DNA of 64,000 nt from Bacillus sp. SM2101 (GTDB lineage Bacteria > Bacillota > Bacilli > Bacillales > SM2101), in the NCBI RefSeq assembly GCF_018588585.1, contig NZ_JAEUFG010000011.1:118872-182871 (forward strand), written 5' to 3'. Positions within the stretch are counted from its first letter, which is position 1. Every line of letters starts with the position of its first letter. Shown here one piece after another: positions 36,532 through 46,253 of this stretch. The notes beneath the pieces are model-generated. The model searched no databases. It saw only the letters and a list, made by a program, of their open reading frames with translations, and had not been told where the DNA came from. The translations under genes and the position numbers were made by a program.

Positions 36532-38271
36532 ATGATCAATCAACTTTCATGGAAAGTTGGCGGACAACAAGGGGAAGGTATTGAGAGTACAGGAGAAATT
36601 TTCTCCGTAGCGTTAAACCGATTAGGGTATTATTTATATGGGTATCGCCATTTTTCCTCACGTATTAAAGGTGGACATACGAATAACAAAATTCGCGTTA
36701 GTACAACTCAGGTTCGTGCTATTTCTGATGATTTAGATATACTAGTAGCATTTGACCAAGAAACAATTGATGTTAACTTTAGTGAGTTACGTGATGGTGG
36801 GATTGTAATTGCTGATGCAAAGTTTAACCCGACCATTCCAGATGATTCAAAAGTGGCATTGTATGCGGTTCCATTCACGGAGATTGCAACTGAACTAGGC
36901 ACTTCGTTAATGAAAAATATGGTTGCTGTAGGTGCTTCTAGTGAGTTACTTGACATTGACACGAAGGTGTTCTTTGAAGTAATTGACGAAAAATTTGGCC
37001 GAAAAGGTCAACAAATTGTCGATAAAAACATGGAAGCAATTCAAGCTGGCGCTGATTTTATGAAGCAACAGCTCGGTAACAATAATAAAGAGATGAAAAT
37101 TGAAAAAGCAGATGGTAAAAAGCGTCTGTTTATGATAGGTAACGATGCGATTGCATTAGGTGCATTAGCTGGAGGGGCAAGATTTATGCCTGCATATCCT
37201 ATTACACCAGCTTCAGAAATCATGGAGTATTTAATTAAAACGCTACCTAAGTTTGGTGGAACAGTTATACAAACTGAAGACGAAATTGCTGCTTGTACAA
37301 TGGCAATTGGTGCTAATTATGCGGGAGTACGAACTCTAACAGCATCAGCTGGACCTGGTCTATCGTTAATGATGGAGGCAATTGGACTATCTGGTATTAC
37401 AGAAACGCCACTTGTGATTGTTGATACACAGCGTGGAGGACCAAGTACTGGATTACCAACTAAACAAGAACAATCAGATTTAATGGCTATGATTTATGGA
37501 ACACATGGTGAAATTCCAAAAATCGTAATGGCCCCAAGTACAGTACAGGAAGCATTCTACGATTCTATAGAAGCATTTAACTTAGCAGAAGAGTATCAAT
37601 GCCCAGTCATTCTTTTAACAGATCTGCAACTGTCTCTTGGAAAACAAACAGTTGAGCCACTTAATTATGATAAAATTGAAATTCGTCGTGGTAAACTTCA
37701 ACTTAATGAAGAATTACCTGAATTAGAAAATAAAGCTTACTTTAAGCGTTATGAAGTAACTGAAGATGGTATTTCACCACGTGTTGTACCAGGAACAAAA
37801 CATGGAATACATCATGTAACGGGTGTTGAACATGCTGAAACTGGAAAACCATCTGAAGATGCAGAAAATCGTCAATTACAAATGGATAAAAGATTCCGTA
37901 AACTTGATCAGATGAAATTTGATACACCTGTCTACAAAAACTGTCAACATGAAGATGCGGACATACTAATCGTTGGTTTTAATTCCACACGTGGAGCGAT
38001 TGAAGAAGCCATGACACGTTTAGAAGAAGACGGTATCAAGGTGAATCATGCGCATGTTCGTTTAGTGCATCCATTCCCAACTGATGAGATTCAACCGCTT
38101 ATTCAAAAGGCGAAAAAGGTCGTTGTCGTTGAAAACAACGCTACTGGTCAACTTGCAAGTATTATGAAAATGAACGTAGGATTCGGAGAAAAAATAACAT
38201 CTGTCTTAAAATATGATGGAAATCCATTCCTGCCACATGAAATACACACAAAATGCAAGGAGATGTTCTAA
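36532..38271 (+). CDS. korA: 2-oxoacid:ferredoxin oxidoreductase, fused gamma-alpha subunit
   Basis: Oxidatively decarboxylates a 2-oxoacid (2-oxoglutarate or pyruvate) to acyl-CoA with ferredoxin as acceptor. 579 residues: an N-terminal gamma domain (WKVGGQQGEGIESTGEIF, SSRIKGGHTN) is fused to the alpha domain (AYPITPASEIMEYL, TASAGPGLSLMMEAIGLSG). The C-terminal part continues with domain II (EDADILIVGFNSTRGAIEEA). ATG after AAGGGGTG. It abuts korB with no gap. Substrate preference cannot be decided from sequence. Confidence 0.9.
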   Translation: MINQLSWKVGGQQGEGIESTGEIFSVALNRLGYYLYGYRHFSSRIKGGHTNNKIRVSTTQVRAISDDLDILVAFDQETIDVNFSELRDGGIVIADAKFNPTIPDDSKVALYAVPFTEIATELGTSLMKNMVAVGASSELLDIDTKVFFEVIDEKFGRKGQQIVDKNMEAIQAGADFMKQQLGNNNKEMKIEKADGKKRLFMIGNDAIALGALAGGARFMPAYPITPASEIMEYLIKTLPKFGGTVIQTEDEIAACTMAIGANYAGVRTLTASAGPGLSLMMEAIGLSGITETPLVIVDTQRGGPSTGLPTKQEQSDLMAMIYGTHGEIPKIVMAPSTVQEAFYDSIEAFNLAEEYQCPVILLTDLQLSLGKQTVEPLNYDKIEIRRGKLQLNEELPELENKAYFKRYEVTEDGISPRVVPGTKHGIHHVTGVEHAETGKPSEDAENRQLQMDKRFRKLDQMKFDTPVYKNCQHEDADILIVGFNSTRGAIEEAMTRLEEDGIKVNHAHVRLVHPFPTDEIQPLIQKAKKVVVVENNATGQLASIMKMNVGFGEKITSVLKYDGNPFLPHEIHTKCKEMF

Positions 38272-39138
38272 ATGGCGACGTTTAAAGATTTTCGAAATAA
38301 TGTCAAACCAAATTGGTGTCCAGGGTGCGGAGATTTCTCAGTACAAGCTGCCATTCAAAGAGCAGCTGCGAATGTTGGCTTACAACCTGAGGAATTAGCA
38401 GTAGTATCAGGTATTGGATGTTCAGGGCGCATATCTGGATATATTAACTCATACGGGTTCCATGGTATCCACGGTCGTTCTTTACCTATAGCTCAAGGTG
38501 TGAAGATGGCTAACCGTGATTTAACTGTCATTGCTTCAGGTGGAGATGGAGATGGCTTTGCAATTGGTATGGGGCATACAGTACATGCGATTCGTAGAAA
38601 TATCGATGTAACATACATTGTCATGGATAATCAAATTTATGGTTTAACAAAAGGTCAAACTTCACCACGTAGTGAAGTAGGGTTTAAAACAAAAAGTACA
38701 CCAAAAGGTTCTATTGAATCTTCCTTATCGGTAATGGAGATGGCATTAACAGCAGGATCTACATTTGTTGCACAAAGTTTTTCTACCGATTTGAAAGAGT
38801 TAACTTCATTAATTGAAGCTGGAATTAATCATAAAGGATTCTCGTTAATTAATGTATTTAGCCCATGTGTTACGTACAATAAAACGAATACGTATGATTG
38901 GTTTAAAGAAAATCTAACAAGTCTAAAAACGATTGAAGGATATGATCCTAACAATCGTATGACAGCGATGCAAACATTGATGGAGCATAACGGTTTAGTA
39001 ACTGGATTAATCTATCAAAACAACGAGCAACCATCTTATCAAGAGTTGGTTTATGGCTATAGTGAAGATCCGTTAACAAATGCTGATTTAAGTATTAGCA
39101 AAGATAAATTCGATGAACTCGTAGCAGAATTTATGTAA
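38272..39138 (+). CDS. korB: 2-oxoacid:ferredoxin oxidoreductase, beta subunit
   Basis: 288-residue TPP-binding partner of KorA. Iron-sulfur ligands are visible as C16 and C19 in NWCPGCGDF, C50 in GIGCSGR and a later Cys in NVFSPCVTYNKTN, the four-Cys set of two-subunit OFORs. The TPP motif GGDGDGFAIGMGH and the DNQIYGLTKGQ region are present. The AAGGAG ribosome site lies inside the end of korA. A terminator follows. Confidence 0.93.
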   Translation: MATFKDFRNNVKPNWCPGCGDFSVQAAIQRAAANVGLQPEELAVVSGIGCSGRISGYINSYGFHGIHGRSLPIAQGVKMANRDLTVIASGGDGDGFAIGMGHTVHAIRRNIDVTYIVMDNQIYGLTKGQTSPRSEVGFKTKSTPKGSIESSLSVMEMALTAGSTFVAQSFSTDLKELTSLIEAGINHKGFSLINVFSPCVTYNKTNTYDWFKENLTSLKTIEGYDPNNRMTAMQTLMEHNGLVTGLIYQNNEQPSYQELVYGYSEDPLTNADLSISKDKFDELVAEFM

Positions 39139-39150
39139 TTTGATCATTAA

Positions 39151-39188
39151 AAAAAGCAACAAAACACTAGCGGTTTTGTTGCTTTTTC
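39151..39188 (+). terminator. Terminator of korAB
   Basis: A 15-bp perfect stem (AAAAAGCAACAAAAC / GTTTTGTTGCTTTTT) with a 7-nt loop. Confidence 0.95.
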
Positions 39189-39322
39189 TCTACCTATAAA
39201 TATGTGGTTAATTTGTAACAAAGCTTTGTTTTTATTGTTTATTATTTGTATTACCATTATACTATGATAATGTGTGTAAGTATTTTTAGTTTTGCAGTGA
39301 TATGTACGAAAGGAGATATATA

Positions 39323-40861
39323 ATGAACGAAAAGCAACGCTTAGAATCACAACAAGTAAAGCAACCTAATCCTTCGGACAAAAAATCCGCCAAGGATTAT
39401 AGTCAGTATTTTGATAGTGTTTATCAGGCGCCGTCTTTATCAGATGCTAAAAAACGTGGTAAGGAAGATGTTCTTATCCAGCGTGATTTTGAACTGCCAG
39501 AGGACATGATCGGAATAGGTACTGGGCGTAAGTTTTATATCCGAACTTATGGCTGTCAAATGAATGAACATGATACAGAAGTCATGGCAGGTATTTTACT
39601 AGGGTTAGGCTATGAATCAACAGATACGGTTGATGATGCTGATATTATTCTATTAAATACATGTGCAATCCGAGAAAATGCTGAGAATAAAGTATTTGGT
39701 GAACTTGGTCATCTTAAGCATTTAAAAAAGAACAACCCTAACGTATTATTAGGTGTTTGCGGATGTATGTCCCAAGAAGAATCGGTTGTCAATAAAATAT
39801 TACAAAAACACCATCATGTTGATATGATATTTGGAACTCACAATATTCACCGATTACCACAGATCGTTAAAGAAGCTATGCTTAGCAAAGAGATGGTTGT
39901 TGAAGTATGGTCAAAAGAGGGGGATGTTATCGAAAATCTCCCGAAAGTGCGTAAAGGGGATATTAAAGCTTGGGTAAATATTATGTATGGCTGTGACAAG
40001 TTCTGTACTTACTGTATCGTGCCATATACTCGTGGAAAAGAGCGCAGTAGACGACCTGAAGACATCATTGAAGAAGTTCGTCACTTAGCTAGGAATGGTT
40101 ATAAGGAAATTACACTCTTAGGCCAAAATGTGAATGCATACGGTAAAGATTTGGAAGGTATTGACTATGGTTTAGGAGATTTAATGGACGAACTAAGAAA
40201 AATTGATGTTGCTCGTATCCGTTTTACAACTAGCCATCCTCGTGACTTTGATGATCGCCTTATAGAAGTATTGGCTAAAGGCGGAAACTTAGTCGACCAT
40301 ATTCATTTACCTGTTCAATCTGGGAGCACTGATGTGTTGAAAATTATGGCACGTAAATATTCCCGTGAGCATTATTTAGAATTAGTAAGAAAAATAAAAG
40401 AAGCTATTCCATCTGTATCATTAACGACTGATATCATTGTAGGATTCCCGAATGAAACAGACGAACAATTTGAGGAAACCTTATCATTGTATCGAGAAGT
40501 TGGATTTGATTCTGCGTATACATTTATTTATTCACCTAGAGAGGGTACTCCGGCAGCTAAGATGCAAGATAATATTCCGATGGAAGTGAAGAAAGAACGT
40601 TTGCAGAGACTTAATGCAGTTGTAAATGAATTTTCTGCTATTAAAATGAAAGAACATGAAGGCAAAATCGTTGAAGTACTTGTAGAGGGTGAAAGTAAAA
40701 ATAATCCAGAAGTGCTTGCGGGTTACACAGAAAAGAATAAGCTTGTTAATTTCAGAGCTCCTAAATCAGTTATTGGTCAAATTGTAAAAGTGAAGATCAC
40801 ACAAGCAAAAACATGGACATTAGATGGTGAATTGATAGAAGAAGTAGCAGAGGTGAATTAA
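39323..40861 (+). CDS. miaB: tRNA-2-methylthio-N6-dimethylallyladenosine synthase MiaB
   Basis: Radical-SAM methylthiotransferase that modifies A37 of tRNAs. 512 residues. The N-terminal UPF0004 cluster ligands are in [18 protein letters not shown] and [10 protein letters not shown]; the radical-SAM motif is CDKFCTYC (CxxxCxxC) and a TRAM domain follows at the C-terminus. A Lys-rich 60-residue N-terminal extension precedes the first motif, as in Bacillus. I chose ATG 39323 after GAAAGGAGATATATA. It shares the transcript with ymcA, 1 nt downstream. Confidence 0.95.
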   Translation: MNEKQRLESQQVKQPNPSDKKSAKDYSQYFDSVYQAPSLSDAKKRGKEDVLIQRDFELPEDMIGIGTGRKFYIRTYGCQMNEHDTEVMAGILLGLGYESTDTVDDADIILLNTCAIRENAENKVFGELGHLKHLKKNNPNVLLGVCGCMSQEESVVNKILQKHHHVDMIFGTHNIHRLPQIVKEAMLSKEMVVEVWSKEGDVIENLPKVRKGDIKAWVNIMYGCDKFCTYCIVPYTRGKERSRRPEDIIEEVRHLARNGYKEITLLGQNVNAYGKDLEGIDYGLGDLMDELRKIDVARIRFTTSHPRDFDDRLIEVLAKGGNLVDHIHLPVQSGSTDVLKIMARKYSREHYLELVRKIKEAIPSVSLTTDIIVGFPNETDEQFEETLSLYREVGFDSAYTFIYSPREGTPAAKMQDNIPMEVKKERLQRLNAVVNEFSAIKMKEHEGKIVEVLVEGESKNNPEVLAGYTEKNKLVNFRAPKSVIGQIVKVKITQAKTWTLDGELIEEVAEVN

Positions 40862-40862
40862 G

Positions 40863-41294
40863 ATGACTAAGTATACTAAAGATGATCTTGTTGCACGTGC
40901 TCGTGATTTAGCGAAGATGATTGCGGATACGGAAGAAGTAGAACTGTTTAAACAAACGGAAGAGAAAATTAATGAAAATCAAAAAGTAAGAGAAACGATT
41001 GCTTTGATTAAGAGCTTGCAAAAACAAGCAGTTAATTTTCAACATTATGGTAAGCATGAGGCATTAAAACAAGTGGAAGAAAAAATTGATAAACTTCATG
41101 CTGAAATAGATGAATTGCCGATCGTTCAGGAATTTAAATCATCGCAAATTCATGTGAATGATTTACTTCAACTCGTTGCATCAACGATTACGAATACAGT
41201 TACTGATGAAATAATTGTCTCTACAGGTGGAGATGTACTCCGTGGAGAGACGGGCTCTAAAGTTAAAGCAAGTAGTGGAAGCAGTTGTCACTAA
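40863..41294 (+). CDS. ymcA: YmcA, Y-complex (RicA) protein
   Basis: 143-residue YlbF/YmcA-family protein. In B. subtilis it forms the YaaT-YlbF-YmcA complex, which carries iron-sulfur clusters and promotes RNase Y maturation, Spo0A phosphorylation, competence and biofilm. Mostly helical; the C-terminal tail ends SSGSSCH, and the Cys near the end is a family feature linked to cluster binding. It lies 1 nt after miaB with its ribosome site in the miaB end. Confidence 0.92.
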   Translation: MTKYTKDDLVARARDLAKMIADTEEVELFKQTEEKINENQKVRETIALIKSLQKQAVNFQHYGKHEALKQVEEKIDKLHAEIDELPIVQEFKSSQIHVNDLLQLVASTITNTVTDEIIVSTGGDVLRGETGSKVKASSGSSCH

Positions 41295-41324
41295 GCTTTT
41301 AAGCAATCTATTATTTAAGGTAAG

Positions 41325-41356
41325 AGAGCATTGGGTACATTTCAATGCTCTTTTTG
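41325..41356 (+). terminator. Terminator of miaB-ymcA
   Basis: AGAGCATTG pairs with CAATGCTCT around a 9-nt loop, followed by TTTTG. Confidence 0.9.
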
Positions 41357-41381
41357 ATAACTGTAAAGATTAGCTAGCAGT

Positions 41382-41542
41382 GGACTTTCCTGCATGAATT
41401 GTTGATTGTCACACTAACAGTTAAATAGGAATATAAATATTGTTCCTAGCATCTTCTTTCTGTACAACGATGACTAATAATGTAAACCACTTTTTTGAAA
41501 TTAAAAGATAACAATGGCAACAAAGTTTATGAAAAGAGCCAT
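41382..41542 (+). repeat. Dispersed repeat copy (plus)
   Basis: GACTTTCCTGCATGAATTGT then TG at the left, CCTAGCATCTTCTTTCTGTA in the centre and GCAACAAAGTTTATGAAAAG then AGCC at the right. A second right-end fragment (TGCAACAAAGTCAACGAG) lies at about 41581. Confidence 0.78.
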
Positions 41543-41822
41543 TAATTAAAAGCTATTAACTGATTAAATGTAATAAAAAATGCAACAAAGTCAACGAGTT
41601 TTAGTTTTGTAGATCAAACTCAAGCCTCCTTGAGAACACTATAACTCTCACACTTAAAGTTAAAAAGTCCTTCATATTATATAACTCCAAAGATTAAGAG
41701 GCTTCCATTTTCTCTACACTCTAGAGTCAATCATACCTATTGAACCTATGTCAAAAGGTACCTTCGGATATAGTGAACAAATCAGTCTACGCTATTTTTC
41801 TAAATAAATTTAAAAAATAGGT

Positions 41823-41849
41823 ACATATCTAGATTTTGCGACATACAAT
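41823..41849 (+). promoter_or_regulatory. Sigma-E promoter of cotE
   Basis: ACATA at 41823-41827, a 14-bp spacer and CATACAAT at 41842-41849 fit the sigma-E consensus closely. It lies 110 bp before cotE, which is sigma-E transcribed in B. subtilis. Confidence 0.75.
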
Positions 41850-41959
41850 GAACTATACGGCTATATTTAATACATCACATAATTGTTTTTGTAATAGGCA
41901 CAATAGTCATTTGCCCTGCATAGGATGGAAAGAAGATTGATTGAGGAGGGTATACTTGT

Positions 41960-42523
41960 ATGTCACAACATAGAGAAATTATTACTAAAGCTGTAATAGG
42001 AAGAGGGCGTAAGTTCACCCAAGCAACACACACATTTTCTCCGTCCCATAAACCTACTAGTATTTTAGGTTGTTGGATTATAAACCACCAATATGAGGCA
42101 AAAAAACGAGAATCTACTGTTGAATTAGATGGTACTTATGACATTAATGTATGGTATTCATTCAGTGATAATACTAAAACAGAAGTCGTAACAGAAAAAG
42201 TTGCATATACAGATGTGATCAAATTAAAATACAAAGATGATAATTATTTAGACGGTGGTCAAGAAGTTGTAGCAAAAGTTCTACAGCAGCCTAATACGTT
42301 GGAAGCGACCATTTCTCCAAATGGTAATAAAGTAATCGTTCAAGTGGAGAGGGAGTTTCTAGCAGAAGTAATTGGGGAAACGAAAGTCTGGGTTGTCATT
42401 GATCCTGATGGAGAGTTCGAAGAAGAAGAATGGGATGATGAAGAGTTAGACGATGAGGAATTAGATGATGAAGAGTTTGAAGATTTGAATCCTGATTTTC
42501 TAATAGAAGACGTAGAAGAATAA
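41960..42523 (+). CDS. cotE: Spore outer-coat morphogenetic protein CotE
   Basis: 187 residues. CotE assembles around the forespore and recruits outer-coat proteins. The N-terminal [20 protein letters not shown] and the central [14 protein letters not shown] are family hallmarks. The last 45 residues are a run of Asp/Glu ([19 protein letters not shown]), the acidic tail known to mediate coat-protein contacts. ATG after GAGGAGGG. It lies between ymcA and mutS, as in B. subtilis. Confidence 0.95.
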   Translation: MSQHREIITKAVIGRGRKFTQATHTFSPSHKPTSILGCWIINHQYEAKKRESTVELDGTYDINVWYSFSDNTKTEVVTEKVAYTDVIKLKYKDDNYLDGGQEVVAKVLQQPNTLEATISPNGNKVIVQVEREFLAEVIGETKVWVVIDPDGEFEEEEWDDEELDDEELDDEEFEDLNPDFLIEDVEE

Positions 42524-42528
42524 TAAAG

Positions 42529-42557
42529 AACTAGGGAGCCAGACTTCCTAGTTTTTT
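42529..42557 (+). terminator. Terminator of cotE
   Basis: AACTAGG at 42529-42535 pairs with CCTAGTT at 42547-42553, followed by TTTT. Confidence 0.82.
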
Positions 42558-42629
42558 ACTTGTCAGAAGGAAGTCTGCCTTATGAATTTATTTGAAATGA
42601 TACTCTTGTTGTAGTGGTACCATTCTTAA

Positions 42630-42778
42630 ACTTTGTCATTAACATGTTTTACGATCAGCTAAATAGGTCTTCAGAAGATTCGTGGCATTTTTCTTCTTTA
42701 AAGACTTTTCCACTCAAATATACATATTAGAGTTTATACAATTAGTGAAAAAAGAACAAAGTTAACGAAAAGAGCCTT
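42630..42778 (+). repeat. Dispersed repeat, tandem unit 1 before mutS
   Basis: Left end decayed; TCGTGGCATTTTTCTTCTTT in the centre and AACAAAGTTAACGAAAAGAG then CCTT at the right. Confidence 0.82.
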
Positions 42779-42783
42779 AGTTA

Positions 42784-42944
42784 AAGGGTTTTTCGCAATG
42801 ATATTTTCTTTACGTACCAAGTTATAAACAAGTGTATATCTAGCCATCGTGGCATCTTTTCTTCTCAAGACTGTTCCAATCACATATACATATCAGAGTT
42901 TTAACAATTAGTGAAAAAAAGACAACGTTAACGAAAAGAGCCTT
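42784..42944 (+). repeat. Dispersed repeat, tandem unit 2 before mutS
   Basis: AAAGGGTTTTTCGCAATGAT at the left, CGTGGCATCTTTTCTTCTCA in the centre and ACAACGTTAACGAAAAGAGC then CTT at the right. Nearly identical to units 3 and 4. Confidence 0.92.
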
Positions 42945-42948
42945 AGTT

Positions 42949-43098
42949 AAAGGATTTTTCGCAATGAAATTTTCTTTACGTACCAAGTTATAAACACGTG
43001 TATATCTAGCCATCGTGGCATCTTTTCTTCTCTAAGGACTGTTCCACTCATACACATCAGAGTTTATATTATAATAACAAAGTTAACGAAAAGAGCCT
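42949..43098 (+). repeat. Dispersed repeat, tandem unit 3 before mutS
   Basis: AAGGATTTTTCGCAATGAAA at the left, CGTGGCATCTTTTCTTCTCT in the centre and TAACAAAGTTAACGAAAAGA then GCCT at the right. It is shorter than its neighbours by a deletion in the right half. Confidence 0.92.
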
Positions 43099-43103
43099 GA
43101 GTT

Positions 43104-43267
43104 AAAGGATTTTTCGCAATGAAATTTTCTTTACGTACCAAGTTATAAACAAGTGTATATCTAGCCATCGTGGCATCTTTTCTTCTCTAAAGACTGTTCC
43201 ACTCACATATACATATTAGAGTTTATACAATTAGTGAAAAAAAGACAACATTAACGAAAAGAGCCTT
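43104..43267 (+). repeat. Dispersed repeat, tandem unit 4 before mutS
   Basis: AAAGGATTTTTCGCAATGAA at the left, CGTGGCATCTTTTCTTCTCT in the centre and ACAACATTAACGAAAAGAGC then CTT at the right. It ends about 100 bp before the mutS start. Confidence 0.92.
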
Positions 43268-43370
43268 AGTTAATAACAATTTATGTTGAAACAACCAATG
43301 TAATAAAGAAATGTCCCTATATATGTTATAATAAATAGTGCTTAATAATAGGAATATTTGGGGGATAACA

Positions 43371-45959
43371 ATGGCAAGCTATACGCCGATGATACAACAA
43401 TATTTAAAGATAAAGGCAGATTATCAGGATGCCTTTTTATTTTTTCGTCTTGGGGATTTTTATGAAATGTTTTTTGATGATGCAGTCAATGCATCCAAGG
43501 TGTTAGAGATCGCATTAACGAGTAGAGATGGTGGAGACCAACAGCGCATTCCGATGTGTGGAGTTCCACACCATGCTGCAAGCGGATATATTGAACAATT
43601 AATAACAAAAGGGTATAAAGTAGCAGTTTGTGAGCAAGTTGAAGATCCAAAACAAGCAAAAGGTGTTGTTAAGCGTGAAGTAGTTCAGCTCATTACACCG
43701 GGTACAGTGATGGAAGGCAAGGGAGTTATAGAAAAAGATAATAATTTCCTTTCATCAATATCGATGTTTGATGATAATAGTTTCGGTCTTTCTCACATCG
43801 ATTTAACAACTGGTGAGAGCAAAGTTACCATTATTTCGCAGCAATTCAATGATGTAATTAACGAAATTTATTCAATAAATGCAAAAGAGGTTGTTGTTGA
43901 CTCACAATTTCCAGAAGAGCTAAAAATAAAATTATTAGAACGATGCCAATTAACATTTTCATTCGAAGATAATATCATCCTCGATAATGAATTTTTGAAC
44001 ATTGTAAACAAATTACATGATGACAAGCTAACACATACAGTTAGCCGTTTAATAAATTATTTAAAGAAAACACAAAAACGCAGTTTAGAACATTTGCAAG
44101 AAGTCCAAGTATATGAAACAAATCAATTTATGAAAATAGATTACTTTTCAAAAAGGAATTTAGAGCTAACAGAAACAATTCGAGGTAAAGGGAAAAAGGG
44201 TTCTTTACTGTGGTTGCTTGATGATACGATGACAGCGATGGGAGGACGACGCCTTAAGCAATGGTTAGACAAACCCCTCATCAATAAAGAAGCGATAGAT
44301 GACCGTTTAAACATGGTGGAGACTTTTATTAATTCATATTTTGAGCGAATTGAGCTTCGGGATATGTTGAAGGAAATTTATGATTTAGAGCGTTTGGCAG
44401 GTCGAGTAGCCTTTGGGAATGTAAATGCAAGAGATCTAGTCCAACTAAAAAAGTCATTACAACAAATACCTGCAATAAAGCAATTATTAACAACACTAGA
44501 TCATGCTTACTGTGGTGAACTTGCTGAAAAAATTGATCCGTGTGAACAAGTGACAGCGTTGTTAGAAGCTTCTTTGCGTGAAAACCCACCACTTACGATT
44601 AAGGAGGGTGACATCATTGCAGATGGATATGATCCGACCCTTGATAAACTAAGAGATGCTAGTAAGAATGGCAAATCATGGTTAGCGGCTCTAGAAAAAC
44701 AAGAACGTGAGCTAACAGGCATAAAATCTTTGAAAGTTGGTTATAACCGGGTATTTGGCTACTATATTGAAGTAACTAAGGCAAATCTTCATTTATTAGC
44801 AGAAGGAAGATATGAGCGTAAACAAACATTAACAAACGCAGAGAGGTTTATTACGCCTGAGTTAAAAGAAAAAGAAGCTTTAATACTTGAAGCAGAAGAA
44901 AAAATTGTTGAAGTAGAGTACGAGCTATTCCTTCATATTCGTGAACAAGTAAAAAATAATATTTCTCGTATTCAGCAATTGGCTCAAATTATTAGTGAAC
45001 TTGATGTATTGCAATGCTTTGCGACAGTTAGTGAGGAAAGACATTATTGTAAGCCAGCTTTTTCTCATAATGGAGAGGTCTTTCTCAAAGATGGACGTCA
45101 CCCCGTCGTAGAGAAAGTACTAGAACTTCAGCAGTACGTACCGAATGATTGTGTGATGAATGATGATAGAGAGATACTATTAATTACTGGTCCAAATATG
45201 TCAGGGAAAAGCACGTATATGAGACAAATTGCTTTAACGTCTATTCTTGCTCAGATTGGTTGTTACGTTCCAGCCCAAGAAGCTGTACTGCCGATCTTTG
45301 ATCAGGTTTTCACTCGTATTGGTGCAGCTGATGATCTTATTTCTGGTCAAAGTACGTTTATGGTAGAAATGCTAGAAGCAAATAATGCCATAATGAATGC
45401 CTCTAAAGATAGTTTAATCTTATTTGATGAAATTGGTAGAGGTACATCAACTTATGACGGCATGGCACTTGCACAAGCTATAATTGAATATATTCATAAC
45501 AACATCGGTGCGAAGATGCTATTCTCAACTCATTATCATGAATTGACAGTACTAGAGAATGATTTAGCAAAATTACAAAATATTCATGTGAGTGCAATAG
45601 AGGAACATGGGAAAGTAGTGTTCCTCCATAAAATAAAAGAAGGTGCAGCTGATCGAAGCTATGGTATACATGTTGCACAATTAGCTGATCTTCCAGACGC
45701 TTTAATCGATCGTGCAAAATCGGTACTAGCTATACTTGAAAAAGCAAGTGAATCAGAACCTAATACTAAAGTGGATCATGCTGTTCCTAAAGAACAATTA
45801 TCATTATTTGTTCAAGAAGAAACGACAAATAAAATTGAAGAAAAACTCTCTACGAAAGAAAAGCGGATGTTAAAAGATATAAAATCACTTGATTTACTAG
45901 ACATGACACCTATGGATGCAATAAATAAATTATATGAAATTCAAAAGAAATTGAAGTGA
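43371..45959 (+). CDS. mutS: DNA mismatch repair protein MutS
   Basis: 862-residue mismatch-recognition ATPase. The mismatch-binding FYE motif occurs in [13 protein letters not shown] near the N-terminus. Connector, lever and clamp domains follow. Walker A GPNMSGKS lies at 607-614, then [19 protein letters not shown] and the FSTHYHEL motif. The C-terminal region after residue 800 holds a probable beta-clamp-binding QLSLF. I chose ATG 43371 with GGGGGATAAC upstream; the open frame back to 43338 is not needed. MutL follows after a repeat-containing gap. Confidence 0.97.
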   Translation: MASYTPMIQQYLKIKADYQDAFLFFRLGDFYEMFFDDAVNASKVLEIALTSRDGGDQQRIPMCGVPHHAASGYIEQLITKGYKVAVCEQVEDPKQAKGVVKREVVQLITPGTVMEGKGVIEKDNNFLSSISMFDDNSFGLSHIDLTTGESKVTIISQQFNDVINEIYSINAKEVVVDSQFPEELKIKLLERCQLTFSFEDNIILDNEFLNIVNKLHDDKLTHTVSRLINYLKKTQKRSLEHLQEVQVYETNQFMKIDYFSKRNLELTETIRGKGKKGSLLWLLDDTMTAMGGRRLKQWLDKPLINKEAIDDRLNMVETFINSYFERIELRDMLKEIYDLERLAGRVAFGNVNARDLVQLKKSLQQIPAIKQLLTTLDHAYCGELAEKIDPCEQVTALLEASLRENPPLTIKEGDIIADGYDPTLDKLRDASKNGKSWLAALEKQERELTGIKSLKVGYNRVFGYYIEVTKANLHLLAEGRYERKQTLTNAERFITPELKEKEALILEAEEKIVEVEYELFLHIREQVKNNISRIQQLAQIISELDVLQCFATVSEERHYCKPAFSHNGEVFLKDGRHPVVEKVLELQQYVPNDCVMNDDREILLITGPNMSGKSTYMRQIALTSILAQIGCYVPAQEAVLPIFDQVFTRIGAADDLISGQSTFMVEMLEANNAIMNASKDSLILFDEIGRGTSTYDGMALAQAIIEYIHNNIGAKMLFSTHYHELTVLENDLAKLQNIHVSAIEEHGKVVFLHKIKEGAADRSYGIHVAQLADLPDALIDRAKSVLAILEKASESEPNTKVDHAVPKEQLSLFVQEETTNKIEEKLSTKEKRMLKDIKSLDLLDMTPMDAINKLYEIQKKLK

Positions 45960-46025
45960 TTTTTATAAGTGGACAAAACGAAAAATGCAAGCTAACCGAG
46001 TTAATCGCGTTCATAAACAATTTTC

Positions 46026-46048
46026 AAGCAGTCTAGACTGCATTTTTT
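46026..46048 (+). terminator. Probable terminator of mutS
   Basis: GCAGT-CTAG-ACTGC (46028-46041) is followed by ATTTTTT. A short stem, but placed correctly 67 bp after mutS. Confidence 0.68.
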
Positions 46049-46064
46049 CGTATTTTTTTGATTA

Positions 46065-46225
46065 GCAGTTTCCCATTGATTGTTGCTTTTCGCTCTAAGA
46101 TATATACGCGTATCTATCTTGTGCTCGTGGGGCATCTCTTTAATTGTTACAATTATTGCTTTCATAAACTCAGCATGCTGTCTGTTTTTTGTGAAAATAG
46201 CTACTAAATTTACGAAAAGAGCCTT
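46065..46225 (+). repeat. Dispersed repeat copy (plus) directly before mutL
   Basis: AGCAGTTTCCCATTGATTGT then TGC at the left, CGTGGGGCATCTCTTTAATT in the centre and GCTACTAAATTTACGAAAAG then AGCCTT at the right. It ends 29 bp before the mutL GTG. An open frame through it falsely extends mutL by 58 codons. Confidence 0.85.
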
Positions 46226-46253
46226 TATAAAAGATAAGATTGGAGGTGATATT

